Source: Burkholderiales bacterium
Lineage (GTDB): Bacteria > Pseudomonadota > Gammaproteobacteria > Burkholderiales > Usitatibacteraceae
NCBI GenBank assembly: GCA_019634955.1
Contig: JAHCAK010000018.1
Coordinates: forward strand, 1-64,000
DNA length: 64,000 bases
Direction: 5' to 3'
Part shown: piece by piece, positions 7,978-16,956 of the stretch
How the letters are laid out: every line of letters begins with the position of its first letter
Numbering within the stretch: the first letter of the stretch is position 1
The notes under the pieces: generated by a model
The model's input: the letters and a program-made list of their open reading frames with translations, nothing else
Told to the model about the DNA's origin: nothing
Database searches by the model: none
Made by a program: the position numbers and the translations under genes

Positions 7978-9411
7978 CTAGCCCTTGATGCAGATCAGCG
8001 GGCGAAGCAGGGCGACGCGGCGGGCGAGGCCGGCACGCTCGGTGGCTTCGGCCACCACCTCGACATCCTTGTAGGCGCCCGGCGCTTCCTCGGCCACGCC
8101 GCGCATCGAGCGGGTGCGGATGATGATGCCGCGCTCGGCCAGTTCGTCAACGAGTTGCCGCCCATGCCAGCGCTTGAGAGCGGCGTTGCGGCTCATGGAG
8201 CGGCCGGCGCCATGGCTCGCGGAGCTGAAGGCGCGCGCCTCGCTCGTGGGGCTCGCGGCGAGGATGTAGGAGCCCGTGCCCATGCTCCCGCCGATCACCA
8301 CGGGCTGGCCCACGGCACGGTAGCGCGCGGGCAGGCTCGGGTGGCCGGGGCCGAAGGCGCGTGTCGCCCCTTTTCGGTGAACGAATAGCGTGCGGCGCCT
8401 GCCCTCGACCTCGTGCGTCTCCGGCTTGCAGGTGTTGTGCGAGACGTCGAAGAGCGTCTCCACGGCCGCGTCGCGGAAGAAGCGGCGGAAGACCTCGCGC
8501 GTCACGTGCGCGAGCATCTGCCGGTTGGCCAGCGCGCAGTTGGTGGCGGCGTTCATGGCGCCGAAGTACTGCTCGCCCTCGGGGGAGCGGATGGGCGCGC
8601 AGGCGAGCTCGCGGTCGGGAAGCGCGATGCCGAGGCGGGTCGCCGCTTGCGCGAGGCTCACGAGGTAGTCCGTGCCCACCTGGTGGCCCAGCCCGCGCGA
8701 GCCGCAGTGGATCGAGACCACCACCTGCCCTTCCGCCACGCCGAACGCGGCGGCGGCCTCGGCGTCGTGGATGCGCTCGACGCACTGCACCTCGAGGTAG
8801 TGGTTGCCGGAGCCGAGCGTGCCCATCTCGCCGCGCTGGCGGGATTTCGCGAGGCCGGATACGCACGACGGGTCCGCGTCCTTCGCGCAGCCGTGGTCTT
8901 CGACGAACTCGAGGTCGTCCTCCTCGCCGTAGCCCTCGGCCACGGCCCAGCGCGCGCCGCCCTTCAGCACGCGGTCGAGCTCGGGGATCGTGAGCTTCAC
9001 CGGCCCTTCCTCGCCCACGCCCGCCGGGATGTCGCGGAAGAGCGCGTCGGAGAGCTTGCCGGCCACGCGCAGGATGTCGCCCTTGGCGAGACCCGTGCGC
9101 AGGCAGCGAATGCCGCAGGAGATGTCGAAGCCCACGCCGCCCGCGCTGATGATGCCGCCCTGCTCCGGGTCGAAGGCCGCCACGCCGCCGATGGGGAAGC
9201 CGTAGCCCCAGTGCGCGTCCGGCATCGCCATCGCCGCGCCCACGAGGCCGGGCAGGCGCGCGACGTTGCCGATCTGCTCGAGCACCTTGTCGTCCATGGC
9301 GGCGACGAGCTCGCGCGTGCCGTAGAGGCGCGATTCGCGGCGGCCCTCGGCGGCGCTCGCGGGGTAGGTCCAGGTGCACGCGTCCAGTTCGCTCAGGCGG
9401 GAGAGGTCCAT
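7978..9411 (-). CDS. rtcB: RNA-splicing ligase RtcB, archease-associated clade
   Basis: A 477-residue full-length RtcB. Diagnostic blocks are GVGFDISCGIRCL with the metal-binding Cys, SGNHYLEVQ, IHCGSRGLGHQVGTDYL, DVSHNTCKPETHEV and SASHGAGRSMSR, whose His is the guanylylation site. The protein ends in the usual CIKG. It starts at the ATG at 9411 and follows an archease gene by 8 bp, so the activator and the enzyme are made together. It is distinct from the E. coli-type RtcB at the left edge. RtcB repairs broken tRNA and 16S rRNA after stress. The CBS-archease-rtcB order suggests one operon driven from upstream of 10289. Confidence 0.95.
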   Translation of the reverse strand: MDLSRLSELDACTWTYPASAAEGRRESRLYGTRELVAAMDDKVLEQIGNVARLPGLVGAAMAMPDAHWGYGFPIGGVAAFDPEQGGIISAGGVGFDISCGIRCLRTGLAKGDILRVAGKLSDALFRDIPAGVGEEGPVKLTIPELDRVLKGGARWAVAEGYGEEDDLEFVEDHGCAKDADPSCVSGLAKSRQRGEMGTLGSGNHYLEVQCVERIHDAEAAAAFGVAEGQVVVSIHCGSRGLGHQVGTDYLVSLAQAATRLGIALPDRELACAPIRSPEGEQYFGAMNAATNCALANRQMLAHVTREVFRRFFRDAAVETLFDVSHNTCKPETHEVEGRRRTLFVHRKGATRAFGPGHPSLPARYRAVGQPVVIGGSMGTGSYILAASPTSEARAFSSASHGAGRSMSRNAALKRWHGRQLVDELAERGIIIRTRSMRGVAEEAPGAYKDVEVVAEATERAGLARRVALLRPLICIKG

Positions 9412-9419
9412 CTCGGCTC

Positions 9420-9833
9420 CTACACGTCGACCACGCAGCGGGCGTCCCAGGTGCCGTTGTCGTTTCGCACCGAGAGCATCGTGAGGGTGGCGCCCTTGAC
9501 GCCGGTGCCGCGCTCGAGGCCCTCGCGCCACGGCTCGCCCTGCGCGGCGGCTTTCCAGTGTGCGCCGGATCGCGCGAGGGCGAAGCGGCCGAGGGCGAGC
9601 TTGCGGTCGGCGGCGTGGGAGAGGAGCCCGTTCAGGTACCTGACGAGCGCGATCTCGAGGTCGGCCTCCTCGAACTCGAAGGCGATGGCCTGAAGCGGCT
9701 GGACGGCGTCGGGGTCCGTCATCAGCGCGAACATGGCGTGCGCCGCCTCGCGGAAGGCCGATGCGGGGTCGGGCCCGCGGCCGAATACGCCGAAGTCGGC
9801 GCCGTGCTCGAAGGTGCCGCGGGTTTCCGACAC
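9420..9833 (-). CDS. Archease, RtcB activator
   Basis: A 137-residue archease. The N-terminal FEHGADFGVFG motif corresponds to the HTAD-type metal-binding signature, and the C-terminus ends in the family's conserved hydrophobic-Asp pattern (CVVDV). Archease speeds RtcB guanylylation and allows multiple turnover and wider NTP use. It lies 8 bp upstream of rtcB and 9 bp downstream of a CBS protein on the same strand, which supports a three-gene operon. Confidence 0.93.
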   Translation of the reverse strand: MSETRGTFEHGADFGVFGRGPDPASAFREAAHAMFALMTDPDAVQPLQAIAFEFEEADLEIALVRYLNGLLSHAADRKLALGRFALARSGAHWKAAAQGEPWREGLERGTGVKGATLTMLSVRNDNGTWDARCVVDV

Positions 9834-9842
9834 GCGCGCGGG

Positions 9843-10289
9843 CTAGTGGCGGCGCTTGGACTCGCGCGTCTGCTCGTTGCCGATGGCGTGGACGACGTCC
9901 TCCAGCTCCTCGGCCACGATCTCGAGCAGGTCGTCGATGGTGACGATGCCGGCGAGGTCGCCCTTCTCGGTCACCACCGGGAGGCGGCGCACTCCCCGGG
10001 CGCGCATGAGCTTGAGGGTGTCGAGCGTGTCGTCCGCCTCCTTCGCGACGACCAGCTTGTCGCCCATGATCTCGCCCACGGTGAGGGTGCGGTAGTCGAG
10101 GTCGGCGGCCATCACCTCCACGACCATGTCGCGGTCCGTGACGATGCCCACGGGCTTGCGCCCGTAGGTGTTCTGCGCGACCACGAGGCTGCCCACGTGG
10201 TGCTCGCGCATGAGCTTCGCGGCATCGGCGAGCGTCGTGTCCTTGGCCACGACCACCACCGTGCGGTTGCACACCTGGCCGGTTCTCAT
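9843..10289 (-). CDS. CBS-domain-pair protein, second copy
   Basis: A 148-residue protein with two CBS motifs, ending GIVTDRDMVVEV and GIVTIDDLLEIV, followed by a short basic tail (ESKRRH). The ATG at 10289 has an excellent GAGGAGG ribosome binding site. A longer in-frame reading to 10520 would only translate repeat DNA (10370-10580), so I reject it. It heads the operon with archease and rtcB. A degenerate FNR-type site lies 62 bp upstream. It resembles the CBS protein at 6705-7172 in plan but diverges in sequence. Confidence 0.88.
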   Translation of the reverse strand: MRTGQVCNRTVVVVAKDTTLADAAKLMREHHVGSLVVAQNTYGRKPVGIVTDRDMVVEVMAADLDYRTLTVGEIMGDKLVVAKEADDTLDTLKLMRARGVRRLPVVTEKGDLAGIVTIDDLLEIVAEELEDVVHAIGNEQTRESKRRH

Positions 10290-10350
10290 GTTCGCCTCCT
10301 CCTCGCGGGTGGCTACGGCTTCATTCTCCCCACCGCCATTTCGCCGCCCC

Positions 10351-10364
10351 TTGCGCCTCGTCAA
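10351..10364 (-). promoter_or_regulatory. Degenerate FNR/DNR-type site
   Basis: TTGCGCCTCGTCAA matches TTGA-N6-TCAA with one mismatch and is 62 bp upstream of the CBS ATG. It is included because the perfect versions occur at comparable distances before other genes of this block. Confidence 0.35.
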
Positions 10365-10369
10365 CCAGT

Positions 10370-10406
10370 AGACCGGTTCCGCAGACCGGTTCCGCGGAAC
10401 CGGTCT
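10370..10406. repeat. ACCGGT-type short repeat, locus 1
   Basis: Two direct copies of AGACCGGTTCCGC (10370-10382, 10383-10395) are followed by the inverted GGAACCGGTCT (10396-10406). The same unit occurs in tandem at 12576-12603. Confidence 0.7.
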
Positions 10407-10474
10407 AGTTGGGGGGGATTTGCCCGAGGTCAGAATGTCGCGCGGGGAATGTGACACGCTGGAATCGTAGTGAA

Positions 10475-10580
10475 GGGGGTTCGGAAAGTCCCCCCGGCTC
10501 GAGAGGTCCCTTCGGGGCATGGTGAGCGGGCCGGCCTCCCGATGAAGGGGAGGCCATCAGGGGGGACTAACCGAACCCCC
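10475..10580. repeat. Composite inverted repeat upstream of pncA
   Basis: The outer arms are GGGGGTTCGG (10475-10484) with 10571-10580, and AGTCCCCCC (10487-10495) with 10560-10568. They are separated by AA on each side and enclose an 8-bp stem (10533-10540 with 10548-10555). The 10290-10600 stretch contains only this, the ACCGGT repeat and the degenerate FNR-type site. Confidence 0.7.
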
Positions 10581-10600
10581 TCTCTTTTGCGGGGCGAGGC

Positions 10601-11215
10601 ATGGACGGCGGCAGGCTGCCGGGAGCATTGCGCAAGGGAGATGTCCTCGTGGTCGTGGACGTCCAGGTCGATTTCGTGTCCGGAAGCCTGGCCATCCCCG
10701 GCGCAAGTGCCGTGATCGCGCCCCTCAACGCCTGGATCGAAGCCTTCACCCGCCGCGGGCTGCCCATCGTGGCCACGCGCGACTGGCACCCTGCAGGCCA
10801 CCTGTCATTCCGGAAGCACGGCGGGCCGTGGCCGGAACATTGCGTCGCCGGCACGCCGGGCGCGGCCTTCGCGCCGGGGCTGCGGCTGCCCGCCGAGAGC
10901 TGGATCATCTCCAAGGCCACGCAGCCGGACCGCGACGCCTACTCGGGCTTCGAGGGCACCACGCTGGGCGACTGGCTTCGGCACCAGCACGCCACGCGCC
11001 TCTTCGTGGGCGGCCTCGCCACGGATTACTGCGTGCTGCACACCGTGCTCGATGCCTGCGAGCGCGGATTCGGGACCTTCGTGCTGGCGGATGCCGTCGC
11101 GGCCGTGAACGCGCGCTCCGGCGACGGCGACCGCGCGAGAGCCACGATGGAGCAGGCCGGCGCGGCCTTCGTGAAGCTCGCCGACATCCCCGCGGAGGCC
11201 GTCCCCCGTGGATGA
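10601..11215 (+). CDS. pncA: Nicotinamidase/pyrazinamidase
   Basis: A 204-residue isochorismatase-fold enzyme that hydrolyses nicotinamide to nicotinate. The catalytic triad is visible: Asp in VVDVQVDFV, Lys in IISKATQ, and Cys in GLATDYCVLHT. The metal-site motif ATRDWHPAGHLSF is also present. It overlaps the start of pncB by 8 bases on the same strand, so both steps of the nicotinamide-to-NaMN salvage branch are coupled. The family does not need the first dozen residues, so the start could be slightly further in. Confidence 0.95.
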   Translation: MDGGRLPGALRKGDVLVVVDVQVDFVSGSLAIPGASAVIAPLNAWIEAFTRRGLPIVATRDWHPAGHLSFRKHGGPWPEHCVAGTPGAAFAPGLRLPAESWIISKATQPDRDAYSGFEGTTLGDWLRHQHATRLFVGGLATDYCVLHTVLDACERGFGTFVLADAVAAVNARSGDGDRARATMEQAGAAFVKLADIPAEAVPRG

Positions 11216-12575
11216 CTCTCTGCTGCTCACCGCGCGCCCCGCCACGGGCCCCGGGGTCCTCCTCACGGATCTCTACGAGCTCACGATGCTGCAGGCCTAC
11301 TTCGACGAGGGCCTGGACGCGACGGCCACCTTCGAGCTCTTCATCCGCGCGCTGCCGAAGGGGCGGAACTTCCTCGTCGCGGCCGGGCTGGAGGAGGTGC
11401 TGGACTACCTCGCCACGCTTCACTTCACGGCGCCCGAGATGCGCTGGCTGCGCGCGACGAAGCGCTTCTCGAAGCCCTTCCTCGCCTCCCTCGAAGGCCT
11501 GCGCTTCACGGGCGACGTGGACGCGATGCCGGAGGGCACGGTGTTCTTCCCCGACGAGCCGGTGATCCGCATCTCGGCGCCGCTGCGGGAAGCCCAGCTC
11601 GTCGAAAGCCGCCTCATGAACATCGTCCACTACGAGACGCTGGTGGCGAGCAAGGCGGCGCGGTGCGTGCTGGCCGCCAACGGCCGCATGCTGGTCGACT
11701 TCGGCCTCAGGCGCTCCCATGGCGCGGAGGCGGCGCTCCTCTCCGCGCGCGCGAGCTACCTCGCCGGCTTCACGGGCACCGCGACCGTCGAGGCGGGCCG
11801 GCGCTGGGGCGTGCCGGTGTTCGGGACGATGGCGCACTCCTACGTGCAGGTGCACGGCGACGAGTCGGAGGCCTTCGAGCGCTTCGCCCTCGCCCACGGC
11901 GGCAACGCGACGCTCCTCATCGACACCTACGACACGGAGCGCGCCGCGCGGCGCATCGTCTCCCTCGCGCCGAAGCTGCAGGCGAAGGGGGTCGCGGTCA
12001 ACGGCGTGCGGCTGGACAGCGGCGACCTCGCCAACCATGCGCGGCGCGTGCGGGCGATCCTCGACGACGGGGGCCTCGATAGCGTCGCCATCTTCGCCAG
12101 CGGCAACCTCGACGAGCACCGGCTGGCGGAATTGGTCGCGAGCGGCGCGCCCATCGACGGCTTCGGGGTGGGCACGCGCATGAACACTTCCGCGGACGCG
12201 CCTTACTTCGACTGCGCCTACAAGCTGCAGGAATACGCGGGCGAGCCGCGGCGCAAGCGCTCCGAGGGCAAGGCCACCTGGCCGGGGCGCAAGCAGGTGT
12301 ATCGGCGCTACGACGCGGAGGGGCGCTTCGCGGGTGACACCCTCACGCTCGTGGACGAGCCGCAGGCGGGGGAAGCGCTCCTCCTGCCCGTGGTGCGCGG
12401 TGGCCTCCTCATCCGGCCGCGGGTGGCACTGGCGGAATCCCGCGCGCACGCCAACCGCCAGCTCTCGCGCCTTCCCCTGCGCCTCAAGTCCCTCGAGCCC
12501 GCCGACCCGCCCTACCCCGTCACCGTCACCGAGGGCCTCAAGCACCTCGCGGCGCAGATCGACGCGCGCAGCTAA
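11208..12575 (+). CDS. pncB: Nicotinate phosphoribosyltransferase
   Basis: A 455-residue enzyme that makes nicotinate mononucleotide from nicotinate and PRPP in NAD salvage. Family features include LLTDLYELTMLQAYF near the N-terminus, the FGLRRSHG phosphate-binding segment near 165, and the RLDSGDL and DGFGVGTRM motifs in the barrel. It starts inside the last codons of pncA. The pncA-pncB pair lies in the block of stress-type genes; NAD salvage genes are often grouped with such genes, but no operator is evident directly before pncA. Confidence 0.95.
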   Translation: MDDSLLLTARPATGPGVLLTDLYELTMLQAYFDEGLDATATFELFIRALPKGRNFLVAAGLEEVLDYLATLHFTAPEMRWLRATKRFSKPFLASLEGLRFTGDVDAMPEGTVFFPDEPVIRISAPLREAQLVESRLMNIVHYETLVASKAARCVLAANGRMLVDFGLRRSHGAEAALLSARASYLAGFTGTATVEAGRRWGVPVFGTMAHSYVQVHGDESEAFERFALAHGGNATLLIDTYDTERAARRIVSLAPKLQAKGVAVNGVRLDSGDLANHARRVRAILDDGGLDSVAIFASGNLDEHRLAELVASGAPIDGFGVGTRMNTSADAPYFDCAYKLQEYAGEPRRKRSEGKATWPGRKQVYRRYDAEGRFAGDTLTLVDEPQAGEALLLPVVRGGLLIRPRVALAESRAHANRQLSRLPLRLKSLEPADPPYPVTVTEGLKHLAAQIDARS

Positions 12576-12603
12576 GCGGAACCGGTCTACGGAACCGGTC
12601 TAC
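12576..12603. repeat. ACCGGT-type short repeat, locus 2
   Basis: Two tandem GGAACCGGTCTAC units lie between the convergent genes ending at 12575 and 12600. The stop codon of the minus-strand gene is formed by the repeat itself. Confidence 0.65.
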
Positions 12604-14189
12604 TTGGGAAGGCGGGAATGGAGAGCCGCGGCGGCGGCCGCGACGGCCGTGGCCGAATCGCTCGAGTCGACGATGACGGCCGTCTCCAGTTCCTCCGCCG
12701 AGAGGGGTTCCAGCGAGGCGAGCTGGTGGTCGAGCACGGCGAGCCCGGCCTCCGAGGCGTCCGTCCCCTGCCGATCCCGAGCGACGATCCGCTCTCGAAG
12801 CACCGCCTCCGGCGCCGCGCACGCGACCAGCACGAACGGCACGCCGAGGTCGCGCGCGAGATCCCGGAACATCGCCCGCCAGGTTGCGCGAAGGAACGCG
12901 GCATCCACGACCACAGGGTAGCCCGCCGCGATCACCTTGCGCACGAGCCCGCCGAGATGCGCGTAGGTCATCCGGTCCGCGCTCGCGGTGTAGAGCCCGC
13001 TGCCCACCGAGGAACCCGACCGCGCCCCCGCCTCCAGCCCGTGCAGGCGCTTGCGCTCCACGTCCGAGCGCAGGCGGATGGCCGAGAGCGCCTCCACGAG
13101 CCCCTGCGAGACCGTCGTCTTCCCGGACCCCGAGAGCCCGTGCATCGCGATGATCGCCGGGGCCCCGGGCCGGGAAAGCCGCTCCGCCAGCGCGAGATGC
13201 CCGCGGTACGCCGCCTCCGACCGCGCGCGATCCGCCTCCGCGATGCCCGCCTGCCGCGCCCGGATGCACGACACCTTCGCCCGCACCATCGCGCGGTACA
13301 CGAGGTAGAAGCGCAGCACGCGAAGCCCCGCGAAGTCGCCGGTGGCGTCGAGATACGCATCCACGAAGCGGCTCGCGAGCCGCCCGAGCCCGTGGTGCAC
13401 GAGGTCCATCACCGGGAAGGCGACCTCGTTCATCACGTCCACCCAGCGGAAGTCCTCGTTGAACTCGATCGCGTCGAAGGGCACGGGCCGGCCGTCCAGC
13501 AGCGCCACGTTGCCGAGGTGCAGGTCGCCGTGGCACTCGCGGACGAACCCGTCGTGCTTGCGGCGGGCGAACGTTTCCTCCAGCCGGTTGAACTCGCGAA
13601 GCGTCCACGAGGCGAGCGCCTGCCGCGCCGCGCGCGTCCCGGCGTCGTCGTCCAGCAGCTCCAGTTGCGCGAAGTTGTCCACCGCGTCCGCGAGGATCGT
13701 CCGTGGCGCGCCGAACGGCCCCTCGCCGTCGGTGCGCGCGATGCCCGCGTGGAAGGCGGCCACGGTGCGCGCGAAATCCTCGACGATGCGCTCCGTGAGC
13801 GCGCCCGACTTCGCGAGCCCGTCCAGCAGCGCCTCCTGCGGGAAGCGCCGCATGCGCACCGCGTACTCGAACGCCTCGCCCTCGCCGCCCATCGCCGGCG
13901 CGAGCGGCGTGCCCGTGATGGGCACCACACCGAGGTAGAGCTCCGGCGCCGTGCGCCGGTTGAGCCGAAGTTCCTCCTCGCAGAAGCGCCGGCGCGCGGC
14001 CAGCGTGGAGAAGTCGACGAAGCCGAGGCTCACCGGCTTCTTCACCTTGTAGGCGAAGTCGCCCGCGAGCAGCACCCAGGAGATGTGCGTCTCCAGCAGC
14101 TCGACCGGCCCCGCGGGATGCGGGTAGCAGGCGGGCAGCCGCAGCCGCTCGATGAAGCCCGTGGCAGGCGCTGCGCTGCCGTCGGGCAT
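12600..14189 (-). CDS. Phosphotransferase/P-loop kinase fusion protein
   Basis: A 529-residue two-domain protein. The N-terminal region (about 20-330) is an aminoglycoside-phosphotransferase-like kinase fold with ECHGDLHLGNV as the catalytic loop and FDAIEFNEDFRWVD as the metal-binding segment. The C-terminal region (about 345-520) is a zeta-toxin/gluconate-kinase-like P-loop domain with HGLSGSGKTTVS. Substrates are unknown. The same fusion occurs as Rv2004c in the mycobacterial DosR dormancy regulon, which fits its position here among CBS, HPF and phosphoribosyltransferase genes. It follows the GroEL gene and a small gene on the same strand with a 10-bp gap, so it is probably the third gene of that operon. 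Confidence 0.88.
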   Translation of the reverse strand: MPDGSAAPATGFIERLRLPACYPHPAGPVELLETHISWVLLAGDFAYKVKKPVSLGFVDFSTLAARRRFCEEELRLNRRTAPELYLGVVPITGTPLAPAMGGEGEAFEYAVRMRRFPQEALLDGLAKSGALTERIVEDFARTVAAFHAGIARTDGEGPFGAPRTILADAVDNFAQLELLDDDAGTRAARQALASWTLREFNRLEETFARRKHDGFVRECHGDLHLGNVALLDGRPVPFDAIEFNEDFRWVDVMNEVAFPVMDLVHHGLGRLASRFVDAYLDATGDFAGLRVLRFYLVYRAMVRAKVSCIRARQAGIAEADRARSEAAYRGHLALAERLSRPGAPAIIAMHGLSGSGKTTVSQGLVEALSAIRLRSDVERKRLHGLEAGARSGSSVGSGLYTASADRMTYAHLGGLVRKVIAAGYPVVVDAAFLRATWRAMFRDLARDLGVPFVLVACAAPEAVLRERIVARDRQGTDASEAGLAVLDHQLASLEPLSAEELETAVIVDSSDSATAVAAAAAALHSRLPK

Positions 14190-14199
14190 GGCCTCCTCC

Positions 14200-14504
14200 C
14201 TAGTGCTCCTCGAGATGCGGCACGCCGTCCTCGGCGGGCGCGCAGGTCTCGGGGTCTATCCAGTCCGCCACGCCCACCTCGGCTTCCATCTCGGCAAGCG
14301 ACTCGGGCGACTCGTAGTCCTCCTCGGCCGCGCGGTGGCCCTCGATGGCCTCGACGAGGTTGCGGTAAGGGCCGCTCTCGGGCCCGCCGGCAATGGGTTG
14401 CACCCAGAACCCGTCGGGGCGCTCGATGACGCGCATGTCCTCGAGCTCCGCGGCGATCCCGGGCGGGACCTTCGGGCGGCGAGGTTGCGTTTGGGTTCGG
14501 GTCT

Positions 14505-14508
<4 letters not shown>
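14200..14508 (-). CDS. Small acidic hypothetical protein coupled to groEL
   Basis: A 102-residue protein that I do not recognise. It starts at a GTG (14508) that overlaps the groEL stop as GTGA and has GGAGGG five bases upstream. The first 15 residues are basic and Pro-rich. The remainder is acidic, with a central [16 protein letters not shown] segment and a C-terminal [14 protein letters not shown] stretch. There are no membrane segments. Tight translational coupling to the divergent GroEL suggests a functional partner such as a substrate or adaptor, but that is inference. Confidence 0.78.
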
Positions 14509-16121
<1,613 letters not shown>

Positions 16122-16171
16122 CGTTGCTGCCTCCTCACGCCTCCACCGTACCTCGGGGGGGTGGGGGTTTG

Positions 16172-16185
16172 TTGACCCGCGTCAA
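16172..16185 (-). promoter_or_regulatory. FNR/DNR-type operator before groEL
   Basis: TTGACCCGCGTCAA is a perfect TTGAC-N4-GTCAA palindrome whose near edge is 51 bp upstream of the groEL ATG. That is a normal position for activation by an FNR-family protein. Confidence 0.65.
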
Positions 16186-16230
16186 CAACGAATCCGGAAT
16201 GGGGCGCGCAAGAGGAGGCGGGGTGGGAAA

Positions 16231-16274
16231 CACGGAGGGCACGGAGAACACGGAGATCCTCCGTGCCCTCCGTG
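16231..16274. repeat. CACGGAG-type inverted repeat
   Basis: A 16-bp perfect stem (16231-16246 with 16259-16274) is built from CACGGAGGGCACGGAG units, with a third partial unit in the loop. It lies just past the stop of the HPF gene (16294, minus strand) and could act as its 3' hairpin. Confidence 0.7.
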
Positions 16275-16293
16275 ATGAATCGCCCGTCAATCC

Positions 16294-16839
16294 CTAGAAG
16301 TGATGCTTCCCGGCGCTCACGCGCCTGGCCTGCGCGCCCCCGGAAGCCATCTCCGCGATGAACTGCACCGCGGTCCCCGGCTCCAGCCGCTCGAAGGCGG
16401 GGTGCACCACGTTGGCGCGGCTGAAGTAGTACTCGTCGCCCTCGGCCGTCTCGATGAAGCCGAAGCCCTCCTCGTGGGAGAGCCGGGCGACCTTGCCGTG
16501 CAGCAGGTCGTCGTGGGCCTTCACGTGCCCGCGAAGGGCGCGCGTGTCCTCCTCGAGGCGGCGCTCGACCGCGTCGAAGGCGTCACGAACGGCCACGTAC
16601 GGGTCCTCGTGGTGATGCAGGTTGGAGACGATCGGCCCGCGCCCCGGCAGCTCGACATCCACGCGGACGCCGAAATGGCGCCCCTGGTTCTGGTGCCGGT
16701 GTGCCTCCTCGATGGTGACGCGACAGCCCGTGATGTTGCGGTGGTACTGCTCCAGCTTCTCCGCCCGGGCGAGCACTCTTGCTTCCAGCGCTTCCGACCG
16801 ATCCATGTCGCGAAAGACGACTTGCACTTGCCTTTGCAT
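16294..16839 (-). CDS. Ribosome hibernation factor fused to a cold-shock domain
   Basis: A 181-residue fusion. Residues 1-105 are an HPF/RaiA domain (MQRQVQVVFRDMD start, CRVTIEEAHRH, basic helices), which binds the 30S decoding region and silences ribosomes. Residues about 115-181 form a cold-shock domain (HGKVARLSHEEGFGFIETAEG followed by EYYFSRANVV). The cold-shock part carries the aromatic RNA-binding strand GFGFI, although the second RNP strand has YYF in place of VFVH. The ATG at 16839 has a GGGAGG site; a start at 16884 would add an unrelated extension. An FNR-type palindrome is 79 bp upstream. HPF proteins are usual members of low-oxygen and dormancy regulons. Confidence 0.9.
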   Translation of the reverse strand: MQRQVQVVFRDMDRSEALEARVLARAEKLEQYHRNITGCRVTIEEAHRHQNQGRHFGVRVDVELPGRGPIVSNLHHHEDPYVAVRDAFDAVERRLEEDTRALRGHVKAHDDLLHGKVARLSHEEGFGFIETAEGDEYYFSRANVVHPAFERLEPGTAVQFIAEMASGGAQARRVSAGKHHF

Positions 16840-16917
16840 GGCATCCCTCCCGCTTGGTGATTGCGTGCCGCGGGATGCGGCCACAACTTCACGCTAACCC
16901 CCGGGGAGGGGGTGGCG

Positions 16918-16931
16918 TTGACCTTCGTCAA
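16918..16931 (-). promoter_or_regulatory. FNR/DNR-type operator before the HPF gene
   Basis: TTGACCTTCGTCAA is a perfect TTGAC-N4-GTCAA palindrome, 79 bp upstream of the HPF ATG and between that gene and the end of nrdA. Confidence 0.65.
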
Positions 16932-16956
16932 GGCGGAGAGGGGGAGGGAAAGCGCG

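Noticed and set aside
10421-10440. Possible FNR-type site before pncA (TTGCCCGAGGTCAG)
   Set aside because: Two mismatches to TTGA-N6-TCAA in the core half-sites; not distinguishable from chance.
10290-10520. N-terminal extension of the CBS protein
   Set aside because: The extension translates ACCGGT and composite repeats; the ATG at 10289 has GAGGAGG upstream.
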